64,000 bases of DNA from Armatimonadota bacterium (GTDB lineage Bacteria; Armatimonadota; UBA5829; DTJY01), in the NCBI GenBank assembly GCA_029907255.1, contig JARYMF010000012.1, positions 1 through 64,000 on the forward strand, read 5' to 3'. Within the stretch, counting starts at the first letter, position 1. Every line of letters starts with the position of its first letter. Positions 44,068 to 53,326 of the stretch are shown one piece after another. The notes under the pieces were generated by a model, which had not been told where the DNA came from, made no database searches, and saw nothing but the letters and a program-made list of their open reading frames with translations. Position numbers and translations under genes: made by a program.

Positions 44068-45099
44068 CTATGGAGCGGGACCGGTTGATTCTCGGATAAT
44101 CAGTTCGCCGGGGATGTATATATTCGCTCTTTTGGCGTTTGGGTTGTTTCGCAGCCGCACAATCTCATTTACTGCACTTTCTGCGACCAAATCCGCAGAA
44201 AGGCCAACGGTGGTGAGGGAGGGGTGCCAGTACTCACCTTCATCAAACGCTCCGTAACCGGCGAATGAGATATCGCGTGGACATTGCATGCCCATGAACT
44301 GGGCGCAAGCCATGGCGCCAAGTGCCATAGGGTCGTTTATGCAAATTACGGCGGTGAAATTCAGCTGGCGGGTAATAAGTTCTTGAAAACCCTGAAAGCC
44401 GCCGTCAAAGCCAAACCCTTCAACATTCTGCATGAGGCTGGGGTCAATATCAATTCCTGCCTCACGAAGCGCCCGTTCATAGCCGGCGTATTTCTGCATG
44501 GTGGTCTTTATGCGAGAGATTGTGTCCCCGATAAAAGCTATGCGCTGGTGTCCTAGTTCGATTAAGTGCCGCGTTAAGGTGTAGCCGGCGTGTTCGCGGT
44601 CTGCAGCGACGCTTTCGATGTTTCCTTGGGCGCCCGGAAGAAGATCAATCACGGGCAACCCCTCGTTGGCAAGCTGGGCTAGCGTGCTCTTTTCGACTGC
44701 TGGCGAATCCCACAGGACTAATAATCCTTCGTGGTTGCTAATCATGCTGTGATTCAAAAATGACTCTGCCTCGGAATCGTTTTTAACTATATTTACAGTA
44801 AGCTGAAGCCCTCGCATTGTTGCTGAGCGGCTGAGCGCCATTGCTGTCTGCGAATGTGACTTAGCCATTTGCCAAGTAACAATTAGCAAAAGAATAGTAT
44901 CGGTATGTCCGCGCTTGAGGGCTCGGCCTACTGGATTAAACTTATACCCTAATTCCTCCGCTGCAGCCCATACTCTGAGCTTTGTTTCTTTACTTATCCT
45001 CGAGGCGTGTTTACTGCCAGCGAGAACATATGACACTGTGGCGTGTGAAACCCCTGCTCTCCTGGCAACATCTTTAATTGTCGGTTGTGTTTTTGACAT
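44068..45099 (-). CDS. LacI-family transcriptional regulator of the saccharide locus
   Basis: 343 residues. The N-terminal helix-turn-helix (TIKDVARRAGVSHATVSYVL) and hinge helix (LGYKFNPVGRALKRG) precede a periplasmic-binding-like sensor domain (ILLLIVTWQMAKSHSQTAMA, then VICINDPMALGAMACAQFMG). It is expected to bind a sugar and control nearby transcription. It lies 48 bp after the GH gene and 28 bp before the sulfatase gene. Matching 16-bp imperfect palindromes with central CG, the style of LacI-family operators, lie in the divergent promoter region at 48181-48196 and 48285-48300. ATG 45099 has no clear ribosome site. Confidence 0.93.
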   Translation of the reverse strand: MSKTQPTIKDVARRAGVSHATVSYVLAGSKHASRISKETKLRVWAAAEELGYKFNPVGRALKRGHTDTILLLIVTWQMAKSHSQTAMALSRSATMRGLQLTVNIVKNDSEAESFLNHSMISNHEGLLVLWDSPAVEKSTLAQLANEGLPVIDLLPGAQGNIESVAADREHAGYTLTRHLIELGHQRIAFIGDTISRIKTTMQKYAGYERALREAGIDIDPSLMQNVEGFGFDGGFQGFQELITRQLNFTAVICINDPMALGAMACAQFMGMQCPRDISFAGYGAFDEGEYWHPSLTTVGLSADLVAESAVNEIVRLRNNPNAKRANIYIPGELIIRESTGPAP

Positions 45100-45147
45100 A
45101 GTTTTTGATTGAGTTTAAGAAAACTGAGTATTTATTTTCTACATATC

Positions 45148-48099
45148 TTATTGCCCAACTTCCGCTAGTACAGGCGTTACTGGTTTTAGTGTTCGCACCT
45201 TTGCCTGCCCACCGAGGGAAAGGAGATCTCGAGCCTGCAGAATTCTGGGGGACATTGGCTTATCCTCGGTAGTTTGTCTGCCTGATGAAACTATTCTTAC
45301 GTCCACCGGTTTCTCTAGAAGGTTCACCATGTTTATGACCGTTCGACTGCCGATTTTGGCAGGGAGCCATTCCACTCCCCATACCGGTTGGTTGGTTGAT
45401 GCATCTACAACGCGAATCTCGGGCAGTAAGTTCATATTATCAAGCAGTGAGAGCAGTTTGGGCCAGAGTTCTTTATCTGTGCTTGCATCGAGAGGAATAA
45501 TCACCGCCTGCTTAGAAAGCTGGGCGACTTCGTTATCGGGAAAGTCGTTTCCCCATGGGTCTTTAGATGGTGGGTTACCGAAGATGACGCATTGGCTGGA
45601 GGGCGGCAATTTAAGGAGGCTTTTAAAGGATGCCTCTGGCAGGTGGGTTGCATTTGGAAGCATGATGATTTGGTAATCACTTCCCTTGCCGGCAGCAAGT
45701 TGCTTTTCTGAAATGAAGTCAATCTTTATGCCGCAGAAGTTCAAGGCTGTGTAAGCTCTGGACATTGCATCTAGATATTGCTGGTTTCGGGCGATAGAAG
45801 TATTTGACCACAAAATCGCCACCGGCGCCTTAACGTTCTGCAGAGCCGTAACCTCAGCTGCAAAACGGTTTAGGTCTAGGCATGTGCGCCCGACGGCCTC
45901 TGCGCACCCCGGTCGGTCCATCACATTGCCATAGAAGTCCGAACCTTTATCATATGTCTTTTCCCATACCCAAATAGTGGTTGCTCCCTGGCCGTGGATT
46001 GCTCCTTGCCAAAGCGCTGTGCGGAAGTTCTCTGGCTTGATGTAATAATTCGAGCGGTCTGGGCTGATGTGGTTTTCTGAATTGAATATCGGCTTCTTGT
46101 TTAGTGAGCGCTGTAGGTCATAGCCGATATTCATTGAGCCCCAGGCGATTGTCTCGCCGCTTGGGAACGCGTAGTTGTCATTGCCGTTAATTTGTGAAAG
46201 TTCGCCAAAAAGCTCTGGGTCAACGCCCCATGCGATTGTGTACCTCGAAAGGAGTGCCGAGTCCATGATTTTTGCGTGCACAGGAACCTTTGGAGCCATT
46301 TCATGAATAACATCTGCTTTCCATTTGTGCCAGTTTGCAAAGCGCTCTTGGTTGAACACGACATAATCGTAGAATTGCGGCGCGTCATACTGGTCATTCG
46401 CAGGGATTGGCACTTCAGAAAAGCTTGAAAATTGGGTCTTGTACCGTGCGTTCAGCGTTGCAATGTCGCCATGTACTTTGGCAAGATATTCTGCCCACAT
46501 GGCTGGTGTGTTATCGCAGCCGGCGGCACGGTCGAAAATAGGCTCATTTGAGAGACAAAAGCTGTGGAGAGCCGGTTTGTCTTTGAATAGAGGGACAACC
46601 GTTCGAAGAAACTTCTCTATTATTTGTTTTGCTTCGGGTGCATCCACACAGTATCCAAAGAATCCACCGCCGCCTTTCATTAAATGTGGCCATTTCTGGT
46701 ATGCCCAACCTGGGAAGTAGTGCGGCGAGAGGAGAATATTTACCATCACATTGTTCTTTGCCGCTTGGTCAAGAACATTCACAATATCTTGCGCAGGCTT
46801 GAGATTGACCTCATTTTCCGAGGGGAAAACAGCGCTAGGACCAATCTCAATTTGAATGATGTTCACGCCGTAGCCTGGCCAACGAGGCATATCTGTCCTC
46901 ACTTGGCCAAAGTGCCCATAGCCGCAGAAAAAGACTGGACCTCGGCTCTTCTTGCCACTTGAATCTTGCCTATCGCCAATAAAGCTCAAGCCCTTTATCT
47001 CAACCTTACTCGTGCGATATCTAACAGCGTTTGGTGCAAGTTTTGGATTTTTGAGATATGCCTGCATCTCCGCCATGGCATTGTCGAGTGAGCGATTAAA
47101 ATCGCCAACAGCCCAATTAGCCCGCGTTATCTCGCCCTTCTGTAAATCCATCCGTGCCAGCGGCAGGAATTGCTCAACCATGGTTCGCGTTACACGCGGA
47201 TAATCGAGGGGGATTCCTTTCATCTTGCACTTTTTATAGAGTGCATCGAAATCTTTGAGTTTAGCTTCAACCTTGTCCAAATCGGCAGAAATTGCCGAAC
47301 CGAGTTTCTCAATCTTTTTTGTTCCGGCAACAACCTTGCCTTTTTCATCCGAAATGGTTATGGTGCATTCGAGTTGTCTAACTGGTGCCTTGCCGCTGTT
47401 CCACTCCCATTCGAAAGAGTTTTCGCCCGGCTTTACTTGGGCGCTCTTTTTGAAAATGATTTCGCTCCCAGCGCGAATTGTAGCTTCGACGGTTGCTGTG
47501 CTTTTCCGTGTAGAATTGAGAAAGATAGCGACTGAGGCGGGAGCGTTGTCACCAATAACCGTGCCTGGCGCTAGAAACCAACCATTTATGCCTTTCGTTT
47601 CTAGTGGGGAACCGATGGGTTTGAGTGAAATGTCATCAATCGCTAGTTCATCGCATAAATTGACTACGTTGATACCAATGTTTAGGCTATTTTGGTCATT
47701 CTTTGTTCGAAACCTTGTGGATATTTTTTGCCAATCATAGCTACCAGTTGGGATGTTAAGGGTGTAAGAGTTCCAATCGGTGAAATGTATTGCGGATGAA
47801 ACATTTTTTCCCCGAACCCATACGCTCAATTCATACTCAGTTGCTGGCAATACGCCGATAACCTGGAATAATCTGCCATAGACCTCAGGTTCGAGAGGGC
47901 TCTCATTATGGAAGACAATGCATTGCCTGCCTGAGTAAGGATTTTCCTTGCTTACAGCATATGTGCATTTGGCTCTGGAATACCATCCCCAACCTGCACT
48001 GCCTTCTTCGAATCCAGGATTGGCTATAACGGGTATTACACCTGCCGCGGCTAGCCTGGCGAGTGCTAGACAAGACAAAATTACTGTTAGAATTCGCAT
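45148..48099 (-). CDS. Secreted GH-A clan glycoside hydrolase (GH42-like) with N-terminal CBM-like domain
   Basis: 983 residues from ATG 48099 (GGAGG six bases upstream; a longer frame to 48210 would run through the promoter). A signal peptide ends at about 20 (ALARLAAAG). Residues 22-163 form a carbohydrate-binding jelly-roll (VIANPGFEEGSAGWGWY, then ELAIDDISLKP). The barrel (about 370-770) has acid/base E519 in FCLSNEPIFD and nucleophile E675 in KPIFNSENHISP, as in GH42 and related GH-A enzymes. A glutamine-amidotransferase-like trimerisation domain follows (QIIMLPNATHLPEASFKSLL). Beta-galactosidase-type activity is possible; the substrate is not determined. It is first in the operon with LacI and sulfatase. 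Confidence 0.87.
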   Translation of the reverse strand: MRILTVILSCLALARLAAAGVIPVIANPGFEEGSAGWGWYSRAKCTYAVSKENPYSGRQCIVFHNESPLEPEVYGRLFQVIGVLPATEYELSVWVRGKNVSSAIHFTDWNSYTLNIPTGSYDWQKISTRFRTKNDQNSLNIGINVVNLCDELAIDDISLKPIGSPLETKGINGWFLAPGTVIGDNAPASVAIFLNSTRKSTATVEATIRAGSEIIFKKSAQVKPGENSFEWEWNSGKAPVRQLECTITISDEKGKVVAGTKKIEKLGSAISADLDKVEAKLKDFDALYKKCKMKGIPLDYPRVTRTMVEQFLPLARMDLQKGEITRANWAVGDFNRSLDNAMAEMQAYLKNPKLAPNAVRYRTSKVEIKGLSFIGDRQDSSGKKSRGPVFFCGYGHFGQVRTDMPRWPGYGVNIIQIEIGPSAVFPSENEVNLKPAQDIVNVLDQAAKNNVMVNILLSPHYFPGWAYQKWPHLMKGGGGFFGYCVDAPEAKQIIEKFLRTVVPLFKDKPALHSFCLSNEPIFDRAAGCDNTPAMWAEYLAKVHGDIATLNARYKTQFSSFSEVPIPANDQYDAPQFYDYVVFNQERFANWHKWKADVIHEMAPKVPVHAKIMDSALLSRYTIAWGVDPELFGELSQINGNDNYAFPSGETIAWGSMNIGYDLQRSLNKKPIFNSENHISPDRSNYYIKPENFRTALWQGAIHGQGATTIWVWEKTYDKGSDFYGNVMDRPGCAEAVGRTCLDLNRFAAEVTALQNVKAPVAILWSNTSIARNQQYLDAMSRAYTALNFCGIKIDFISEKQLAAGKGSDYQIIMLPNATHLPEASFKSLLKLPPSSQCVIFGNPPSKDPWGNDFPDNEVAQLSKQAVIIPLDASTDKELWPKLLSLLDNMNLLPEIRVVDASTNQPVWGVEWLPAKIGSRTVINMVNLLEKPVDVRIVSSGRQTTEDKPMSPRILQARDLLSLGGQAKVRTLKPVTPVLAEVGQ

Positions 48100-48180
48100 T
48101 TTTAACCTCCTTGATTGGCAATGCACGAAAAGACGAATGCCGGAAAAGTAAAAGCCCAAACTAGCATAACCTAGAGGTAT

Positions 48181-48196
48181 GGTGATTCGTGTAACC
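48181..48196 (-). promoter_or_regulatory. Putative LacI operator 1
   Basis: On the minus strand GGTTACACGAATCACC, an imperfect palindrome about a central CG, overlapping the expected start of the leftward GH transcript just after its -10 (48203-48198). The core TGGTTACACG recurs in operator 2. Confidence 0.6.
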
Positions 48197-48197
48197 A

Positions 48198-48226
48198 ACA
48201 ATACTCCCACTCGGTAAACTTGTCAA
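48198..48226 (-). promoter_or_regulatory. Promoter for the GH-LacI-sulfatase operon
   Basis: Minus strand TTGACA (48226-48221), 17-bp spacer, TATTGT (48203-48198). The start falls within operator 1, about 90 bases before ATG 48099. Confidence 0.7.
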
Positions 48227-48240
48227 GCGTCTACAGATAC

Positions 48241-48270
48241 TTGACAACTCTCCAACCTCACGGCTAGAAT
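48241..48270 (+). promoter_or_regulatory. Promoter for the rightward GH gene
   Basis: TTGACA (48241-48246), 18-bp spacer, TAGAAT (48265-48270). Predicted start about 48277, eight bases before operator 2. Its -35 lies 14 bp from that of the leftward promoter. Confidence 0.7.
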
Positions 48271-48284
48271 GGGGATGAACGGCT

Positions 48285-48300
48285 GGTTACACGTTAAACT
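48285..48300 (+). promoter_or_regulatory. Putative LacI operator 2
   Basis: GGTTACACGTTAAACT, preceded by T, an imperfect palindrome about a central CG just downstream of the rightward transcript start. It shares the ten bases TGGTTACACG with operator 1, each read along its own transcript. Confidence 0.6.
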
Positions 48301-48330
48301 ATTTACATCATACTTCGCGGAGTAAACCAA

Positions 48331-51162
48331 ATGAGCTTGCTCAACCGCATCATTTGGGCTACCACAGTCTTTGTCATATTGATTATGGAGCCCTCTGCTT
48401 TGGCTATACAGTCAATAGTGATTAGAAACAATCATGACCTGCCATACAAGGGGCCAGTTACCTTCCTTACGGATTCCGCAGATGGATATTTTGAGGCCAA
48501 AAATGGCATTGCAGAGGTAGCAAAGGGAAGGGCTTATGTGCTTATTGATATGCCCGGGCATTCGCAACTGCGCTTAACGCGAAAAGGAGATGGCCACCAA
48601 AAAGATAGTCTCCTTTTCCAAAGCATCCTCTCCGTGGAGCCGACGGCAAGCGGCCTTAGGCTTCTCTGCCGCGGCGTGGAGATAGGGCGCGTTGAGCTCG
48701 GGTTAGTGGTCGTGCCTGGCACGGAAGCCGGCACGGCCCACGCAGTGTCTTGCTTTGAACCGTTAAACTTCGAATTCAGGGGCAAACGATTGATAACTGG
48801 TAAGTGCCAGAACTCCGGCTATGACATCGAAATTTCGGTCATGCCATGCGCCGCTGGATTCATTGATTTTGATGCAAAACTTACTAGGGTGGAGGGCAAC
48901 TCGGAGAAGGCGTATGTTGCCCTTGTGAGGCGAGTTACAACACCCGGAATCGAGCACTTGAGAATGCGCTGGTGTGGGAAAGTTATCGAGGGTTCGGATG
49001 AACCAACCAAATACCACAGGAACTTCACAATGACCCATGGCGCCGATTGGTGCTCTTGGAAGGCGGGTGGTTTCCACTTTGCAGTAGTAAATGGCTTTGC
49101 GGCGGGATTGACCGCTGAGGAGAAACCGGGTCGCTGGATTGCCGTCAACAGCTACTACATCCGTGAGGCAGTCCGAAAAGATGGCGACAGCGTGTATTTG
49201 GTTTCCCAAATTGCTGGGCCAAGTCCCGAACAAGAGCGCACACGTTCACAGTTGCCAACTTCCTATGTTCCTCCCATAAAAGGTGAGCCAGTTCAACTGC
49301 GGTGGCGGCTGGTAATTGCTGAAAAGCCTAAGGTTGGGTGGGAGGATAGCCAACTATTTGTATATTCGGGTTTTCAGCGCGTGGTTGATTTGGGCGATAC
49401 TGTAATAGTTGACCTGGGTGTTCCATTTGTTGAGTTTGGAACAAGTTATTTCCCTTATTCGACTATGTGCGAGAACTTTGACTATTATCGAGTGTCTGGT
49501 CTTGACCGCGAAGGCTGGTGGCCCTTCTCGCCGAAGCTATGGAAAAAATGGCGGGATTTAACTCCTCAAATGAAGACCGACCTTCGAATCATTCGCTCGA
49601 TGGGTTTTGATTGGGTGCGCCTGCACCACTTGGAGCTTCTCGGCGAGATGGATAGAAAAGATGCACTAGCGTTTCTTGATTTCTACATGAGTGAGTGCCG
49701 CATGCTTGGGCTCAAAGTGTTGGTAGACACAGCAGGCTCGCCGGAATGGATGCAAACCATTGTCCGTCGGTATGGTGATGTTGTGAAGCGGGTTGAGTTG
49801 GAAAACGAAATTCTAATCCCAGGGATAAAACCAGGTGATGGAGAACGCTGGACTGCTCAGTACAATGCAATCAAGAAAGTTTCCCCTGATACGCAGGTTT
49901 TTCTCAGCGGCAACTGCAATGTTGGGATGTTTGATCGTCTCTTGCGGCTGGGAGTGCCTTTCGACCGCGCAGGATATCATTTCTACCAACACGGTCCAGA
50001 ATGGGACATCGCAACTTCGTCTATTGCACTTGCCATGGCAGGCTATGCCCGAACCATCTGCCGCGAGCCAACGCTTGGTGAGTTCAATTGGAAGATATTG
50101 ACCCGCTGGACTCCCGAAGCCCGAGCAAGGGAGTTTGCAAAGATATACGGCGGAATGCTCAAACCGAGAGCGATACCCGAATTTATGCAGTTCCACTGGC
50201 AGGAAACGCTGAGCGTGAATCCACGGCTTACTCGACAAGGCATTCGCCATTATGAGACAATCCATCTCGACCGCCGACCAAAACCAGAAGCGGTGGAGCT
50301 AATGGGGCTTATGCGGCGGTATGCACGGCCCGATTCTCCAATTCGCATGTTTCCAATAACAATTGGAGAGACAGTATTTAGGGACGGCAGAGCCACGGCT
50401 AATTTTACTATCGAGAACAAGACTAGTAGGACAATCTCGTTGAGGCTTTCGGCAGTTGCTTTCGGTGGTGTAAAATCGCGGCTGCTTACAGGGTCACAAG
50501 TTACCATTAAACCTGGTGGAAAGGCGGAGGGAAGTATCGAAATCTTGCTGATGCCCGGCGCGCAAGTCGGCACCTATCATCACTTCCTCAAGGTTGACTA
50601 CCCAGGAGGTAGTGCTTACGGCTGGGGAATTGCCTCTAATCAAGGGATGCCCAAGTTCAGCGACCCTATTTTGCCCGACCTCGTGGAGTATCCCCAGGGA
50701 CCTGGTGTTGTTAAGCAATTTGATTATGCCCATCCCATAACTGTTGCATTTGGCAAGGATTCGCCAGCGCAGGAATTGGAAATGGCTTACCAAATCTTCA
50801 ATACTCTCCAATCTGCGACAGGCAGATTACTCTACTTGTGCAGTGTTGAGGATTTGCCTAAAGAGCGGATAGCGAACGATAATCTAATTTTAGTTGGCAC
50901 TCCGAAAACAAACATATTGATAGGCAATCTATCACAAAGCATTCCTAAAGACAAAGGAGTGGTCATACTTCATAATGCTAGCAATGGCCGCCAGTGGCTA
51001 ATTCTTACAGGCGAGTCAAAGGAATCTGTTGCGGCGGCTGCGACTGATTTCACCTTGAGGTATTGGGTGAACGCAAAGGATTCCGTTATTAGGATAGCTG
51101 GCATGGAAAAAGGTGCCGCCCTGGGAAACCGCGCTAAGCCTGGGGAAGTTAATATGCCTTAA
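48331..51162 (+). CDS. Large secreted GH-A-like glycoside hydrolase, unassigned family
   Basis: 943 residues with a signal peptide (IIWATTVFVILIMEPSALA). Residues about 30-340 are beta-rich and look like a galactose-mutarotase-type supersandwich. A TIM barrel (about 370-660) follows, with YYRVSGLDREGWWPFSP and LRIIRSMGFDWVRLHHLELL. The pair E493 in VELENEILIPG and E584 in EPTLGEFNWKI sits where GH-A acid/base and nucleophile fall. The C-terminal 270 residues contain an NEW-type beta domain and a small alpha/beta domain (DNLILVGTPKTNILIGNLSQ). Substrate unknown. It is divergent from the GH42-like gene and appears under the same operator. Confidence 0.8.
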   Translation: MSLLNRIIWATTVFVILIMEPSALAIQSIVIRNNHDLPYKGPVTFLTDSADGYFEAKNGIAEVAKGRAYVLIDMPGHSQLRLTRKGDGHQKDSLLFQSILSVEPTASGLRLLCRGVEIGRVELGLVVVPGTEAGTAHAVSCFEPLNFEFRGKRLITGKCQNSGYDIEISVMPCAAGFIDFDAKLTRVEGNSEKAYVALVRRVTTPGIEHLRMRWCGKVIEGSDEPTKYHRNFTMTHGADWCSWKAGGFHFAVVNGFAAGLTAEEKPGRWIAVNSYYIREAVRKDGDSVYLVSQIAGPSPEQERTRSQLPTSYVPPIKGEPVQLRWRLVIAEKPKVGWEDSQLFVYSGFQRVVDLGDTVIVDLGVPFVEFGTSYFPYSTMCENFDYYRVSGLDREGWWPFSPKLWKKWRDLTPQMKTDLRIIRSMGFDWVRLHHLELLGEMDRKDALAFLDFYMSECRMLGLKVLVDTAGSPEWMQTIVRRYGDVVKRVELENEILIPGIKPGDGERWTAQYNAIKKVSPDTQVFLSGNCNVGMFDRLLRLGVPFDRAGYHFYQHGPEWDIATSSIALAMAGYARTICREPTLGEFNWKILTRWTPEARAREFAKIYGGMLKPRAIPEFMQFHWQETLSVNPRLTRQGIRHYETIHLDRRPKPEAVELMGLMRRYARPDSPIRMFPITIGETVFRDGRATANFTIENKTSRTISLRLSAVAFGGVKSRLLTGSQVTIKPGGKAEGSIEILLMPGAQVGTYHHFLKVDYPGGSAYGWGIASNQGMPKFSDPILPDLVEYPQGPGVVKQFDYAHPITVAFGKDSPAQELEMAYQIFNTLQSATGRLLYLCSVEDLPKERIANDNLILVGTPKTNILIGNLSQSIPKDKGVVILHNASNGRQWLILTGESKESVAAAATDFTLRYWVNAKDSVIRIAGMEKGAALGNRAKPGEVNMP

Positions 51163-51233
51163 AAAATTAGCGTTGGCTTTTTCGAAATTAGAATAGCCTT
51201 CCGCAACTTTTCCAAAAAAGTAAGGAGCAACAG

Positions 51234-52271
51234 ATGAGAAAAGACCAATTCGAGCAATTGAAGGCGATTGTGCAAGGAGCAAAGATCAAGCCTCCAGTAG
51301 CATTATTAGTTGACAGCCCTTGGATTCCGCCGTTTGTGGGAATAGAGGCAATGGAATACTTCACCGAACCTGATAAATGGCTGGAGGCGAACCTGCACGT
51401 TGTCGAGCGCTTCCCTGATGTGATATTTATACCAGGCTTTTGGGTGGAATACGGAATGGCGATTGAGCCCTCTGCGCACGGGTGCAAAGTATCATGGTGG
51501 AAGGATTCTCCACCTTCGGTTTCGCCTGTGCTCTCCGACATCTCTGAGGTCAGCCGGCTAACAGTGCCATCGCCGCAAAATGACGGACTAATGCCGTTTG
51601 TGCTGCATCTTCAGCGGCGTGCTCAAGAACAAATTGCCCCAATGGGGTATTCAATTCGCATAGTCTCTGCACGAGGTCCGCTCGCACTTGCAACATTCAT
51701 TCGGGGGATTACCGAGTTCCTGATAGACATAAAAATTGAACCTGAGAACTCGCATCGTTTGCTCGATATTTGCACTGAAACCGTAATCCGCTGGTTGGAT
51801 GCCCAAGCAAAGAACTTGCCCGATGTTGAGGCAATTTTTGTTCTTGATGACATAGTAGGTCTTTTATCACCAGCTGACTACGAAGAGTTCGCCCACCCAT
51901 ATCTTAAGCGAATATTTGATGCTTTTAATGGCATGCTCAAACTCTATCACAATGATGCGAATATTGAGCCATTTGCCGAGCGCCTGGCAGAAACGGGATT
52001 CGATATCTTGAATTTCAGCCATCTAATAGACGCTGGCGAACTCTATCGGCGGATTGGAGACAAGGTAGTCCTAATGGGAAATGTTCCGCCTCTTCAGGTG
52101 ATGGCAGAGGGGACGCCGGAGCAGGTGAGAGAAAGCGCCAAGCGAGCGCTTGATGGGACTGGGGGGCGCATAATACTCTCCGCTGGCGGCGGCACGAATC
52201 CCGGCACATCAGCTGAGAATATAGATGCTCTTGTCCAAGCGGCGCGGGAGTGGTCAGAAAGCCATGGCTAG
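51234..52271 (+). CDS. Uroporphyrinogen decarboxylase-family (MtaA/CmuA-like) protein
   Basis: 345 residues; AAGGAG precedes ATG 51234. The URO-D fold is seen in ISEVSRLTVPSPQND, RIVSARGPLALATFIRG, YEEFAHPYLKRIFDAF, LKLYHNDANIEPFAERLAET and VVLMGNVPPLQVMAEGTPEQ, with GRIILSAGGGTNPGTSAEN at the end. Heme-type HemE has FxGxPxT and RQAGR motifs, which are absent. The sequence instead resembles cobamide-dependent methyltransferase relatives, with LYHNDAN at the position of their zinc/substrate histidine. Such genes often sit near glycosidase genes in Planctomycetes-like and Armatimonadota-like genomes, and removal of O-methyl groups has been proposed. It lies 71 bp after the GH gene and is probably cotranscribed. 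Confidence 0.8.
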   Translation: MRKDQFEQLKAIVQGAKIKPPVALLVDSPWIPPFVGIEAMEYFTEPDKWLEANLHVVERFPDVIFIPGFWVEYGMAIEPSAHGCKVSWWKDSPPSVSPVLSDISEVSRLTVPSPQNDGLMPFVLHLQRRAQEQIAPMGYSIRIVSARGPLALATFIRGITEFLIDIKIEPENSHRLLDICTETVIRWLDAQAKNLPDVEAIFVLDDIVGLLSPADYEEFAHPYLKRIFDAFNGMLKLYHNDANIEPFAERLAETGFDILNFSHLIDAGELYRRIGDKVVLMGNVPPLQVMAEGTPEQVRESAKRALDGTGGRIILSAGGGTNPGTSAENIDALVQAAREWSESHG

Positions 52272-52279
52272 TTTTGCCG

Positions 52280-53326
52280 CTAGTTGCTTGATGCGTGCCT
52301 TGGATATCTCTTTCCGAGGAATTTCATCCCTGCAAGAACGATTACAATAGCTTGGATAACCGTGACTATCTCCTTTGGCGTTTCGGTGATTAGCTGCATA
52401 CTTACCGCGCCATTTCTCAGCGCACCGAAGAGGAGTGCTGAAAGCGCTGTTCCGACGGCAGTGTTATTACCGAGAAGAGCGACAGCGATGCTGTCGAAAC
52501 CATATCCGGGGGAGAATTGGTCATAGAACCGATGGTGTACCCCTAGAACTTCGACTGCGCCTGCGAGTCCTGCTAGCCCGCCGCTAAATAACATAGCAAG
52601 CACAATCATCCCTGGCACATTTATGCCGGATGCTCGGGCGGCGTCCTGGTTAGTGCCTACCACCTTTAGTTCATAGCCGACTACCGTGCGATTCATTAGG
52701 AATGCAAAGCCGATAACGCCAAGAACTGCTATAAGAATTCCCCAATGTGCGCCTCCGAGGCTACCTAAAAAAGCGGTTGGCTGAATTTCGGGCGTCTGCG
52801 GCGCCATTGAGTTGGGGTCTTGAAATTGGTTGGTTACAAGGTAGTGAGTTAGGAAAAAGGCTATGTAGTTAAGCATGATTGTAGTGATGACCTCATGCAC
52901 ACCGCGTTTTGCCTTTAGCAAGCCAGGCAGGAAGCCCCAAAGTGCACCGCCAAAGATTCCCGCAATGAGGCATAAGGGGGTATGCAAAGGCGCTGGCAGT
53001 TTTAGAGTGTAGCCAGCCAACGCTGCCGCAAGCCCGCCGATTAGGAGCTGACCCTCTACGCCAATGTTGAAAATCCCCGCACGGAGACCTAGTGCTACCG
53101 CCAGCCCAGCAAGCGTAAGTGGGATTGCCTTGACAATGGTTTCGCAGACTGCCGGAACACTTCCAAATGCGCCCGAGAACATTGCGCCAAATGCGGCAAA
53201 GGGATTTTCTCCTGATGCTAGGATAACTATCGCACCAATCCCAAATGCAATTCCCAGCGTTGCCAATGGATTGCCAGCCGCATGCAAGAAAGGCGACAAC
53301 CTGTTAATTATGGGGGCGCTCTTCAT
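52280..53326 (-). CDS. ABC transporter permease, BPD_transp_2 family (nucleoside/sugar type)
   Basis: 348 residues with nine or ten membrane helices. Landmarks are LAGLAVALGLRAGIFNIGVEGQLLIGG, typical of YufP/NupP-type permeases of the Bmp/simple-sugar class, then NYIAFFLTHYLV and GYGFDSIAVALLGNNTAVGT. In the family, two different permeases pair with a double ATPase and a lipoprotein binding protein to import nucleosides or sugars. It overlaps the ATPase gene by four bases (ATGA). The second permease is not adjacent: its usual place is taken by the convergent UroD-like gene. Confidence 0.9.
   Translation of the reverse strand: MKSAPIINRLSPFLHAAGNPLATLGIAFGIGAIVILASGENPFAAFGAMFSGAFGSVPAVCETIVKAIPLTLAGLAVALGLRAGIFNIGVEGQLLIGGLAAALAGYTLKLPAPLHTPLCLIAGIFGGALWGFLPGLLKAKRGVHEVITTIMLNYIAFFLTHYLVTNQFQDPNSMAPQTPEIQPTAFLGSLGGAHWGILIAVLGVIGFAFLMNRTVVGYELKVVGTNQDAARASGINVPGMIVLAMLFSGGLAGLAGAVEVLGVHHRFYDQFSPGYGFDSIAVALLGNNTAVGTALSALLFGALRNGAVSMQLITETPKEIVTVIQAIVIVLAGMKFLGKRYPRHASSN

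Noticed and set aside
48100-48210. Longer N-terminus of the GH42-like gene
   Set aside because: The extra frame runs through the predicted promoter and operator and lacks a ribosome site, whereas ATG 48099 has an ideal one and a signal peptide.
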